Shown here piece by piece: positions 32,475 to 44,335 of a stretch of 64,000 nucleotides of DNA. The translations under genes were made by a program, and so were the position numbers. The DNA comes from Sinotaia quadrata. Lineage: Eukaryota > Mollusca > Gastropoda > Architaenioglossa > Viviparidae. Position 1 is the stretch's first letter. Every line of letters begins with the position of its first letter. The notes beneath the pieces are model-generated. The model was not told the origin of the DNA, ran no database searches, and worked only from the letters and a program-made list of their open reading frames with translations. The stretch spans positions 115,327,973 through 115,391,972 of the forward strand of contig CM054180.1 in NCBI GenBank assembly GCA_028829895.1. The letters run 5' to 3'.

Positions 32475-33244
32475 AAAAGGCAGACACGACCTAGTGTGAT
32501 ACGGGTCGATAGGACAGCCCGTCCTCCCCCCAACCCCTTTGTTGGCGTGCGAAATTCAATCTGACTGCACACATACGTTTACGAAATACATTATAGTATA
32601 ATCGATCTGCTGTACCGGTAACTTAGAGCGAATTAATGGGCTTAGAAATGTCTCTCAAATAAAGACGAAGTACGTTTTCAATGTTTAAACGTTGAGATAA
32701 CAGAATGTTGTATAAATTTCGAATGGTATTGAATATGTACCGGGATGGGGTAGGGAAATCGGCTTGCTGTAAGTAGGTTTTTCTTAAATTTTAATTCAAA
32801 TTTACTTTCTTTGTCCATAGTAATTGAAAACGAAAACAAAGGGGCACGTTTTTATTGTGGAACTGTCACTAAAATGAACACAATTCATACTAACAATGCT
32901 ACCACAATTGTCAAAAGAGACTTAAAATCTAATATGCAAAATCTTAACAACTAATGACTTAACGTTCAGCGGGTGGACACCAATTCAAAATAATATTAAT
33001 TAAATTTAGTTTACCCTTTTCAATTTGAGAATTTTTGTCAAATAAAATATGACTTCCTATGTAAATTGTTTTAGTATTTTATATGCACTTTATTTTCAAT
33101 ATACGCATAACTTAAAATCAAGAGTTACACATGCAAAACTGTGATGTATATTCCATATGCTATACATAATGAACAGAACCATATATTTGAAGTGTATATG
33201 TGTGCGTGATTGCGGTTCTCTATGTGTGTTGTTTAGTGGGGTGT

Positions 33245-33250
<6 letters not shown>
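32475..33250. other. AT-rich non-coding stretch
   Basis: No gene or clear repeat recognised. Confidence 0.4.

Positions 33251-33251
<1 letters not shown>

Positions 33252-33291
<40 letters not shown>
33252..33291. repeat. (GA)n microsatellite
   Basis: An uninterrupted GA run of about 20 units. Confidence 0.95.
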
Positions 33292-33292
<1 letters not shown>

Positions 33293-33995
33293 ACTATTGT
33301 ACAAAACGCAAGGCAAAAGAATAAACACAAAAGATCATTCCAATAAGATATAAATTTTTCGGCTAGTGTGTATTTTCCCTCTAGCTGCTGTTCAGTCTTT
33401 CAAAACTTTATCTTTGTTTAATTTTGCCTATGAATTTCTACACATTGTTTTCAAAGAAGGGGCGACAACAAAGGCAAAGAGTACATCCGCCACTGAACAA
33501 ATGTTTCCTCTACCAATTTTATGACATTTAGCCAACAGCAGAGATAAAAACGGCCGCAGTTTCACAGCAGCAATGATTTTGCTCGTCGTTCTGTTCTCCA
33601 CAAATATTATTATCTTTGGAATAAACGGTGGACGCAATGATGAAATGCAAATGTGCCTTTCCTTGTGTGCATAACGTTGCAACTCAATGGCAACATAAAA
33701 CGCAACTTCGGAGAAAGTCCACTATTGACTAATCGGTTAGTTATCAGGATAATTAACCACCAAGCCAGATTGTCATTTTGAAGCTATCTCGAGAATGGTC
33801 AACAGACGTTTACAGAGTGTTTGATTATTTTGATAAGTTGTATGTGGTGTTGCAAATGAATTAAATACACACACAGACAGCACGTGTGTCAATAGAGCAC
33901 GTAGGTCTACACGCAATTATGCAAATACAAGTACAAACATATATATATACAAACTTCAAACGATCGATAGCTAGCGAGACAGACAGACACTGTAA

Positions 33996-34065
33996 GATGG
34001 ATGGATGGATGGATGGATGGATGGATAGATAGAAGATAGATGGAATCTTGGATGGATAGGTGGAT

Positions 34066-34148
<83 letters not shown>
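33996..34148. repeat. (GATG)n then (GATA)n microsatellite
   Basis: GGAT units to 34026, a mixed bridge, then about 21 GATA units to 34148. Confidence 0.95.
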
Positions 34149-34489
34149 CACATTCGTGGGCACATAAAAGCGTACGCTCGCATAACTGCTAACACAAAAC
34201 ATCTTGCTTAAGTCGCCTCACCGGTACAAGCTTGAGAAAGAGGCGGTTATGTGTAAAGTGATCTCAGCCAAGCTGTAAGCAAAGAAAGTGTTGCAGTGTC
34301 TAAATGATTATAAAAATACTTGAAAGTGACGGCCAATTATCGACCACTCACTCTGGTGTCTTGGCACTTGTAGGATGAGCGCACTATACGCTCCTGCTAA
34401 TGAGAGACTACACTTGATTGCATTTCGGACGATACGATTAAATGACTGTTTTTTGCAACAAACTGCTTTGCGTTAAAAATGGTCTCTCC

Positions 34490-35235
34490 CAACCCAACCA
34501 TTCAAACAACCCTCTCTTTCGTCCCCCCCCCCCCCGATCTTCTCTCCCTCGCTCTCTTCCTTTCTCAATCCCTCTCTCTATTTGTCCCTTTCTCCCTCGC
34601 TCATTATCTTTATTCCTCATTCTATTTTCTTTCATTTCTCTTCGTCATTCCTGATTAACTCACTTTCTCCCTAATCTCTCTCCGTTTTTTTTCTTTCCCT
34701 TTCTCGGGCACTCTTACCCTCTCCATTCCACTTTCTTTCTGTTTCTCCAACTTCAATGTTACTCTTTTTGTTGGTCGTTTGCTTTCTCTAACTCATCCCC
34801 TTCTCTCCTGTCATATACTCTCTGTCTCTCCTCTTTTTCTCTTCTTTGTCTCCCCTCTTTTCCTTTTAATTGCCATCTTTGTCTCCCCTATTTTCTCTCT
34901 CTTCCCTCCTTCCAACTTTTCCCTTTGTTTATCATCCTTATCTTTCTCTCTGTGTCCTAACCCCTTTTATTCTCTCTAATTCATCACTCTTTGTTTCCCC
35001 TCTTTCATTTCTTTTGTCCCTGTCTTCTTTCTCATGGTCTCCCTTGTCTTCCCTCTCTTGTCTCTCCCGTCTTCCCTTTCTTTGCCTCCCTTACCTCCCC
35101 TGTCTTACCTCTCTCTTTCAATCCACTGTCGTCCCTCTCTTTGTCTCCCCTGCTCCCCTTTCTTTTGTCTCCCCTATCTCCCCTCTCTTTGTCTCCCCTT
35201 TCTTCCCTCCCTTTTTCTCAACTCGTTTTCTCACA
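34490..35235. repeat. Long degenerate polypyrimidine tract
   Basis: Nearly 750 bp dominated by C and T on the plus strand, built from loose repeats of TTTGTCTCCCCTCTCTT. Plus-strand ORFs here are Leu/Ser/Pro/Phe artefacts. Confidence 0.85.
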
Positions 35236-36290
35236 CTCACCATTCTCAGTCTGGCTTGACAGACATACTATACTCTTCTTAACTAACTTTACCGAAACGC
35301 GTATGGCCTTATTTCAAGCAGGCAAAATTTCTCCTTTTAGAGCTGCGAGAGGTGTCTTTTTAACACAACAGAACTGCAATAAAATGTGTCACCATCGCGC
35401 AATAGTCATTTAAAGCATTAAACCTGACAACAAGAAAATACTTTAATAAGTTAGATTTCAATACAAGAAACACCTCATTCACGCGAGGATTTCTTTTTTC
35501 TTCTTCTTTTGTAAGTTATAAACTTTTCAAAATTTCATCTATTTCTTTATGTATCGGGGTGGGAAGGGGTGTTGTCTCTCCATTATAATTTCTCTATGTT
35601 CATTATCTAATTGTGAGTTAGGAAGTGGATTCGTGTAACAGCAGACTGTTGCTTTCAAAGACGTTTTTCTTTAATTTAAAAAAAAAAATAAAGACTTATT
35701 AAGAATGTTTTAAAATCAACACTGTAAAGGAATTATGTGACTAACAGCGGGGAAACAGGCAACAATTTTATAAATGCACCGAGTCCACTGTGTTAAACTA
35801 CCGCAGTTTATCTTCTTCCCACATTGCGGCGAGTCATCTCCACACACTCTTTCCGCCTTGTGCATGACAAAGACTTGCTAACCTGATGACGGAAACGCTG
35901 TGTGGTGTCTTCGTCCCCGGATATATAAAAACAGAACATAGCTCTTATCTCAAGTAGTATTTTTAGTACAATGACATGCTGAAGGCAAGACTACTTACAT
36001 TACGAAATGACAAAGAAGATACACTGCTGCTAGCATTATGACTCACCTGTAACCCGGTCAGGTGCTGGCTTTAATTTATTTTGCAAGCGTTCGTGCTTGC
36101 TCTCCCACTGTCATTTCCAACACAAATTCAGGACAGAACATAATAATAATAATAACAATAATTGATTGCCTCACCCGAGGCGTTTCTATGATCCAGATCC
36201 CAGTGTCTGCGGTACTAGTGTTAGTGCAAAAATAGATTTCCATTTCCATGGCAAATTATAATTGCACCTGCGTGTGCCTCAAGATGCTGG
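35236..36290. other. Non-coding stretch
   Basis: Contains an AAT run near 36141-36158 and short A or T runs. No gene recognised. Confidence 0.35.
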
Positions 36291-36292
36291 AG

Positions 36293-36475
36293 TAGTTTGC
36301 CACATCACAGGAAGCGTAATATGCTTACCTTTAAATAATCATCTGCTTGATGAAATTTCACCGCTGTAAATGGTTATGTATGCAGTTTGCCAGACCACAG
36401 GTGTGCAGTGTGTTTATCCTTGAAACAATCGTCTGCTTGATGAAATATAATCGTTGTTAAGTAGTTATGTATGGG
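36293..36475. repeat. Diverged ~91 bp tandem duplication
   Basis: Two copies start AGTTTGCCA and share TCTGCTTGATGAAAT and TAGTTATGTATG-like ends. Divergence is high, so this is an old duplication. Confidence 0.75.
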
Positions 36476-36479
36476 CACG

Positions 36480-37166
36480 AAGTAAATCAAGCAGTGATAA
36501 CTAATGTCTCACGTGACATTGTCGTAAATTAGTACGTACTTATACTTACGAACATCTTTAAGTGCTCTTTGTGAAACAAAAGTCTTGCATAATTGTAAAA
36601 TCTTGGAGCAAATTACGAAAAGAATATATTTCAATTGAGCACTGAGCGATAGCTGTTCTGAAAGGTAACCAAGGTTATTTTATGGACCTTCTTCTACTCA
36701 TCACCATCAAGTGCACCATCAACATCAACCCCCAAGACCGCCACACCCATTTCGTATCTGTGACCGGAGCTCTCATCACGACGCTACTCTTAAGGACTTC
36801 GAAGGTCAGGGTCACCAAAACTGCTCACAAACTATAACTCATGAAAGATCTTGTTTTAGAAAAATGAAGAAATGGGGAACAAAGACTCAGTGTTCGGCAA
36901 AAAGTGATTGTTTTCTTCGAGAACAATATTTTATATTGCACTATTTGTATCCACCTCCTCGTCCTGTTAGTGACGAAAGGAATAATAGCCTTCCATTTCC
37001 TTGTTTCGGTTTCTATTTACTAAACCTTATCATTCATCAGTAGGATAAATCATACAGGATACTGAACAGTTATTTCAGAACTCATGGACCGTTGTCGAAT
37101 GTTGTTTGGATTGAAAGAAAGAAAAATTATAGTACGTGCCTAAAGGTTATCGAAAATATAAAATAA

Positions 37167-37168
<2 letters not shown>
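36480..37168. other. Non-coding stretch
   Basis: A 110-codon ORF at 36711-37043 (His/Pro-rich start, several Cys) has no family features I recognise; it may be chance. Confidence 0.3.

Positions 37169-37206
<38 letters not shown>
37169..37206. repeat. (CT)n microsatellite
   Basis: An uninterrupted CT run. Confidence 0.95.
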
Positions 37207-37209
<3 letters not shown>

Positions 37210-37395
37210 CGCACACACAAACATACACACACTCACACATTCATACAAAAATACACGGTAATGGTCTCATACAGTGTAACCGTAATTCACGGAGATCGCG
37301 TGAATCTCAGTCTTTAGAAAAAGTGAAATGTGAAAAGTGAGTGGTTTACTTCAAGAATACGCATACAAATTAAACAGTGAAACACAATGCATGAA

Positions 37396-37515
<120 letters not shown>

Positions 37516-37608
37516 GTAAACTTTGCATCTTGATGTAACAAAAATATACCAATTACATGTATTTGGACATCTGTCATAAACGGGAGCATGTATTAATAAA
37601 ACCTGTTT

Positions 37609-37610
<2 letters not shown>

Positions 37611-37696
<86 letters not shown>

Positions 37697-37700
37697 AAAA

Positions 37701-37779
<79 letters not shown>

Positions 37780-37780
37780 C
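37611..37780. repeat. Compound (GATA)n(GAAA)n microsatellite
   Basis: Seven GATA units change directly to about 35 GAAA units, suggesting one motif grew out of the other by a point change. Confidence 0.95.
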
Positions 37781-38813
37781 TTAAAATCTGGAGTAAAGAG
37801 TGGTTTTCATTTTCTGTTTTCGACCACATTTTACACGTGTCTGTAGTTTGCCTGACCTACGACATGACAGGCCCGAGCCTATAATCTGTGTGACATCTTG
37901 GCAGGACCTTGGCGAAACTATCGACTTTCAGACATTGAGCTCTTAATTGCTAATTTAATCATGTCCACTCAAGTACTACAGAGCAATATCTGAGGACTAC
38001 CTCTGACAGCGAAACATAATCTGGAACCATCCAACCGACTCTGCTGCTGGTGACAATTAATTTATGCAGCCATGTGATAATTAAGTCATACAAACACCTC
38101 TTGGCAGGTTAAGTGTACTTGAATAAAAATGGCGAACACACCTTTCATGCCAGCTACGTGCTTAATGAATTTGGGGTTCGTATCTGTCGTCTCTCGTGTT
38201 TTCTTTACTCCCTCCGTATGAGAAGTCATGGAATAACAGAATTAAAAGTTTTTTTTGGTTTTTTTGTTCAAGAAAGGATTGGAAGAAAGCCGTAGATGTG
38301 AGCGATAGGACTCATGCAGTCACGTGGTCACCTGGAGGATTTCTGTTTAGTGATGGGGTTGAAGATGAAGTGGTGAGCCATATGGTGTATGCAGTGTTGT
38401 TCTAAAATTTAACTATTTGGCAGGACAATGAAGGGGTGAGCAATATGGTTTGTGATTTGACTCGTGCCCCCGTGATGTTCTGAAGGTTCTTCCCTGTCAC
38501 GTGATGTGATTGGACTCCAAATAAGAACGAAACTATTCGTGAAGTAGATCTGATTTATAGTGCCAAGTAATTGCAATGGCTACTGTTTAAGATTGTGTAC
38601 TTTCCTTACAAGATGATGTCGACAGTTCTAGTAATGATGAAGGCGTTTATAGATTGCAGTCTTATTTTTCAGTTCTATAATTGTGTGGTGAGGGAATTAA
38701 TTACTCGTTTTTAATCCATTTCAATAAAAGAAAAAATAAACCAAAGAATAGTTATATTGCGTATTAGTTAAAATTTGCTTTTAAAAGTAATCTTTCTTTA
38801 GAATTTTTAAACT
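37781..38813. other. Non-coding stretch
   Basis: Overlapping short plus-strand ORFs at 38113-38405 are featureless. No repeats of note. Confidence 0.35.
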
Positions 38814-39356
38814 AAACCAGCCCACAATCAAACGTAAAGTATCGAGGATTTTAAATACAAACCACTCCACAATCTAGCGTAAAATACACAGGATTTTAAA
38901 ACATAAACCATCCCACAATCAAACGTATACAGGATTTTAAATATAATCCATCCCACAATCTAACGTAAAATACTGGATATGCAGGATTTTAATAATAAAC
39001 CAACCCACAATCAAACGTATACAGGATTTTAAATATAAACCAGACCAACAAACCAGCCCACAATCAAACTTAAAGTATACAGGATTTTAAATATAAACCA
39101 GACCAACAAATCAGCCCACAATCAAACGTAAAGTATACAGGATTTTAAATATAAACTAGACCAACAAACCAGCCCACAATCAAACGTAAAGTATACAGGA
39201 TTTTAAATATAAACCTGACCAACAAATCAGCCCACAATCAAACGTAAAGTATACAGGATTTTAAATATAAACCAGACCAACAAACCAGCCCACAATCAAA
39301 CGTAAAGTATACAGGATTTTAAAAACCAGCCCACAATCAAACTTAAAGTATATAGT
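38814..39356. repeat. 58-bp minisatellite, ~9 copies
   Basis: Units of CCCACAATCAAACGTAAAGT followed by ATACAGGATTTTAAATATAA and a CCAGACCAACAAACCAG spacer. The spacer is absent in the first units, so 5' copies are shorter. Confidence 0.92.
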
Positions 39357-39739
39357 GAGCCACACTGCTCGTACAATCTACGAACAGTTGCGCGCGATGT
39401 TTGTTTTGACAGCAGGTGACTGAGTGGCATAGAAACTATCCCCTAGCTCAAATAGTCTTTTGTCCCGTCGCTCAACAGGCCTTTAAATCCCAGCTCAAAC
39501 CTCCCAGTAAAGTCCTGCTTCCCTGCTCTTAATTCCTGCCCGAAGGGCGCAGCAACTAGGTCACGATGCGACCTCCTGCAGCAAAAGAACTGCGCTATAA
39601 TGACAGCAAGTCAGCATTGTGTTGAACATGAGACATCTTCCAGGGCGATGTTTGTTTGGAGTGTATTATTGGGTCTTCTGTTTTCAAGCTACAGTCGCAA
39701 GAGGCAGAGGCTAGTCTATAAGGTAACTAGAGACATTAA
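39357..39739. other. Non-coding stretch
   Basis: No gene recognised. The sequence is less AT-rich and more complex than its flanks. Confidence 0.35.
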
Positions 39740-39893
39740 GGGAAATGCAGATCTGTTGTGACTAATCATAACGGCAAATGCAGCTCTGGGTGATTAACCA
39801 TGACGGGAAATGCAGCTCTGAGTGACTAATCCTAACGAGAAATGCAACTCTGGGTGATTAACCATAACGGGAAATGCAGCTGTGGTGACAAAC
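39740..39893. repeat. ~33 bp tandem repeat, 5 copies
   Basis: Units of GGGAAATGCAGCTCTGGGTG followed by ATTAACCATAAC. Confidence 0.88.
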
Positions 39894-40135
39894 CACGAAG
39901 GGAATCTAGGTGGAACCATTTTACTTCACACATGATTTTTTATTATATTAAAAATTTAAGCTCTTCCAACTGGCCGTCGTGTTTTGCATTTATTCATTAT
40001 TGCATTAAGATTCAAACTAACAAACTGAGTGACATAAGAGAATGTGTTTGATAAATAATATCGACCAGTCATAATAGTGTAAATCTGCAATCATTATAAC
40101 ATCCCCTTCATAAGTGAAATGGCCTCTCATGTGAG

Positions 40136-40449
40136 CAGCCCTGGATTAACCATTAAAGCAATGTAAGTACGAGCTTAGGGCACCAAGGGAGGGGGGGATG
40201 GCACCACTGAGTGGGCTATGTGCGTCCCATGATGTCATCTGACATCTGAAATAACATTCTGACAATTTTTATCTCAAGCCATACAATACAATTCAGTATG
40301 TTTGACTGTCTTATCAACTTTTTTCTGCATGAACATCAGTGTTTTTCATAATCATTTATAATATATATATATTCCATATCTTTTATGTGATTGTGCACCA
40401 CCATTAATGGGCTCTGCTTTGGGCATCAGCTAGACTTAATCCGGCCTTG
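40136..40449. mobile_element. Possible hAT-like non-autonomous DNA transposon (MITE), ~314 bp
   Basis: The left end CAGCCCTGGATTAA and the right end, read inverted, CAAGGCCGGATTAA match at 10 of 14 positions. CAGGGCCGGATTAA-like termini are known for hAT-type elements. There is no ORF inside. The 8 bases flanking each end agree only partly, so the target-site duplication is decayed or absent. Confidence 0.4.
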
Positions 40450-41477
40450 CAAAACGTAAGGCCTATTATTTGGGAATCTTGAGAGCAGACTAAGATAGAG
40501 CCATTTATTCAGTCAGTCAGTGTGTCAGCTGTGAATAAGACGAGTCACAACCGCCTCTAAAACTCTGTGGAGAGCTGATCAGGAGTGAAGATAGTTAACT
40601 CAGTGCATGGGAGCGCATCCTGTATACTATATTAAGCCGCAGTGAACAGCAGTCTTTGGGCTTGAAATCTGAACTTGTTTGCCAATGATATGAACGTAAC
40701 GCTTCCTCCGCAAGCAAACTGACGCGCGTAATCGTGACCTAATAAGTATTAAAATGCCCTCTACATCTACAACACTCGCAACCACCAGGGCTCTCCAACA
40801 AATAATAATGGGTTCTTGTTCACTTTTGTTTTTATTTGGTTAGGCTTTCTTTCGTTTGTTTGAATAGGGGTGAACGTTGGTGGCAGTGGCAGTAAGGGGT
40901 GTTGGTGGGGTGGGTGTAGTTTCACAACGGAAGACCTTCACAAACAAGGAGGCTTTGATGCAGACTATCGACTACCGTGAGTATTGATCTCTTTCAAATA
41001 TGCTGACGCGGAAAAGTTCTAAAAATAAGAAAATATTTTAGCTATCATTCCATAAATATAACGACTCCAGGCAGTAAGTCTAGCAGAGAATTATCAACAC
41101 TATACAAAACTATCATAAGCAAACAAATCCTGAACGAGGACCCATGAATAAATATCTTATGTGTGTGTAGTGGGGGTGAGGGGGGGAGGTGTAACCTTCT
41201 CACCGCGCACTCCCAAATGCAACGAACGTTGTAAAAGGGAAAACCTTAGTAAAGCATGCGTGAAATGTTCACTCGTTTGATCTCGACATTTTTTTTTAAA
41301 CCATAAAAACCCCAACCAAATCTGTTCTTACTTCTATTGTTTGATGACTGACAAGTACTAAGGATTACACGTTATAATACGTAGGTGATACTGTTTATAG
41401 AAACAATTAAAATAAATATATCTCACCATATTTATTGTGTAGGTATGATTGAAAATATTTTCCTCTTTGACAAAGAG
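40450..41477. other. Non-coding stretch
   Basis: Contains a G-rich GTGGGGTGGGTG near 40900 and GGGGGTGAGGGGGGGAGG near 41171. No gene recognised. Confidence 0.35.
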
Positions 41478-41680
41478 TGGGGGGGGGGAGATGACGGAGA
41501 CAAAGAGAGAAAAATTGGGGGAGACCAAAGGGAGACAAGGATGAAGAAAGGGGCAAGAAGGCGGGGGAAGTGTGCAGAGAGGAGAGACAAAGGAAGGGAA
41601 ATGAGGGTAGAAGATAAGAAAGTGAGAGGGAAAGAAGAGAAATGAGAGACTGTGTGAGACAGGAGAGAAAAGAAGAGTTA
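41478..41680. repeat. Purine-rich degenerate tract
   Basis: G/A-rich on the plus strand with repeated GGAGACAAAG-like words. Its complement resembles the TTTGTCTCCC words of 34490-35235, so the two tracts look like inverted relatives. Confidence 0.7.
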
Positions 41681-41844
41681 GGAAACAAATACGGGCATAG
41701 TCATGATAGTTTCAATCCATTAAAAAGTAAACACATTAATCTGGTCACGTGACTGTTCTAATTCGTACTTGTTACCAGCATTGAATAAGTTATTAACGAC
41801 TGTGTGACATGATTCTTGATGGCTGAATCGACACTCCAGTATAG

Positions 41845-42125
41845 CCGAGAACCATGGGAGATAATTGATAGCCGAGAACCATGGGAGATAATTGATAGCC
41901 AAGAACCATGGGAAATAAGTGATAGTCGAGAATCATGGTGGGTATCCGAGAACCATGGGAGATCAATGATAGTCAAGAACCATGGTAAATAATCGAAAAC
42001 CATAGTAGATGGGTGATAGCCGAGAATCATGTTAGATAGCCGAGAAGCTTGATAAATAATCGAGAACCATGGTGGATAGGTGATAGCTCAGAATCATGGT
42101 AGATCAGAGATAGCCGAGAACAGTG
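41845..42125. repeat. ~20-27 bp degenerate tandem repeat, ~11 copies
   Basis: Units of GATAGCCGAGAACCATGG followed by GAGATAATT or a variant. Confidence 0.88.
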
Positions 42126-42434
42126 GGAATTCGCGAGTGAGCAGCCCGGACGTGTTGATTTCCATGAGTGATTTCTGCCAGGGCTGACTAAATTAGACTT
42201 GTGGTGCTGGCACTGCCGTTTGTTTGCTTGTCTGATCTCTGCTGGAGAGCTATCGACAGAAATATTATTAGATCCAGGAGTAGTAAACCAGAACACCTTG
42301 CCCACAATTATCTCCCCCTAAATAAAAGCTTCCATAGCGCAGGTTACTTTCGTGAAGCGTACAAACACAATACTGAAGTTGTCGCCATTTTGCTCGCTTA
42401 ACAGCCAGATATAGCTTTACCGCTGTTGTTCATT

Positions 42435-42870
42435 CTCAAACTTTTATGTTCATTTGTTCTTCTTATCTGCACAAATATTTCACTTTGTCTGGATTTTTAT
42501 GTTCGATTAATCTTGCCTGAATATTAACGTTTTGAAAACTTGCCTGAATGTTTATGTTTTGTTCACTTTCCCTGAATTTTTATGTTCATGAAACTTCGAT
42601 TTAAAAGCTGTGTCCATTTCACGCCGACCTTGGCTTACTATTTTGTCTAAATTGCCTTGCCTGAAAAACTCTATTCATTGCAGCACGCCAGGATATTTAT
42701 GGCTAGTTCACTTGCCTGAATATTTATATATAACTAACCTTGCCAAAATAGTTATTTGTTTGAACAACTTTGTCAAGTTCCATTCACTTTTCATGACGAT
42801 CCATTTCATCTTGCCGTAATCCATGGATCAAATTCATCTTGCCGTAATCCTTGGATCAAATTCATCATGG
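42435..42870. repeat. Degenerate ~35-45 bp repeats and a ~33 bp duplication
   Basis: Loose copies of CTTGCCTGAATTTTTATGTT to about 42760. At 42800-42870 there are two close copies of TTCATCTTGCCGTAATCC followed by TGGATCAAA. Confidence 0.7.
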
Positions 42871-44105
42871 GCGAATAACTCTGGTTTCAAGGCTACGATT
42901 CAGTTTTCAGTTTACTACATACGTTTTGAATCTTTTGCTTACACAGCTGACAGTTTTAATAATAGTAAATTTGTGTGATTACGACTAAAAGAAATTAAAA
43001 ATAGGTCAAAACGTTCAAACCAGGGCGCTAAATCGTTAATATTATATAAGAGAATAGAACTCTTTTAAAAATCATTAAATATGTAGCAAAATAATTAAAT
43101 CAGCTTTGCTGTAGACTACGTTGTTTAGGAATATCTCATTAAAGACTGTTAACGCTTTGGCCAATAGTTAATGGTTACTGACGTTTGAGGCGGTATCTAT
43201 TGTTGACTATTGACGTTCGAGACTAAATTTAACTGTCATTGACTATTAAAGTTGTAGTCGTCAGCATATTTTTATTATTGACATTTGAGCTGTAGTTGAT
43301 ACAAATTCTTAAGCTTTAGGTAGTTTTGTTAAAGACTATTGAGCTTTGGGACCATGTTTCATGCATTTTATTTAGAAATTTTATTTAACAACACTTACCA
43401 GTAAACTCGGTTTTAAAAAAATGTAAATCTTAACACTTTCCTGAAATAATACAAATACAAAAATTAAATAAATTTCGATAAAAGTGGTTGATGACATGCG
43501 ATATACTGATTCTCACTGAAAGTAAACTGATCTTAAGTTCAATACCTTTTTTTTTTTAATCCAATGAGGTTCAAAAGCGAACGTTAGCGTACAGAGACAA
43601 AACTAAATCCTAGCTTTTCTTTCACACACCAATACTCCCAACTCACTCTTGCACTGACGCCATGATTACAACCGATAAAACAGGCCTCTGTCAAAAACTC
43701 CACGTTGTCAAAAACTCCATGTCTGATTTCACGCAAGTATCGATTTCTGGCAATAAACCCAGTTTTATGTGAGGCTGTAAAAGTCTCAGTAACAGACTAA
43801 AATGAGGTGGGGGTGGGGGTGGAGGACTGACGACTTCACTATGACACAGTATAATGCCTTACCAGACGGTGGCGGCCTCTGCCGGCGGAGCCTTGTGGCC
43901 TGACAGGTGTACGTTTCTTTCTTACATTTATGCATATCACTTGTCGGCACAACGGAAAAAACGGTTCTCCACCCCACCCCACCCCTCTTCTGTCATTCAT
44001 TTTGCAAAATGACAAAGAAATGGAGAAGGCAGTTGTTCACGGAAGGAGAGGGAGGGTGGGAGAATAATGGAATGACGTGTTTATATGCTTTCTAAAAAGA
44101 CTGAT
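42871..44105. other. Non-coding stretch
   Basis: Loose repeated TATTGACGTTCGAG or TTGACATTTGAG-like words at 43170-43345. No gene recognised. Confidence 0.35.
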
Positions 44106-44335
44106 GCGAGCGTCTTTTTTTTTATGTATCGTGAACAATTTCACTGGATTTTTTTTTAATGTATCGTGAACAATTTCACTGGATTTTTTTTTAATGTATC
44201 GTGAACAATTTCACTGGATTTTTTTTTATGTATCGTGAACAATTTCACTGGGGGGGGGGGGGTATGTATCGTGAACAATTTCACTGGGGTTTTTTATGTA
44301 TCGCGAACAATTTCACTGGGGGTTTTTTTACGCAT
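44106..44335. repeat. ~36 bp minisatellite with variable T/G homopolymer, 6 copies
   Basis: The constant part TATGTATCGTGAACAATTTC plus ACTGG is followed by T8-9 in most units, G12 in one, and mixed GGGGTTTTTT or GGGGGTTTTTTT in the last two. Confidence 0.92.

Noticed and set aside
34779..35413. Overlapping plus-strand ORFs rich in Leu, Ser, Pro and Phe, resembling membrane proteins
   Set aside because: They are open in several frames at once because the region is nearly pure pyrimidine.
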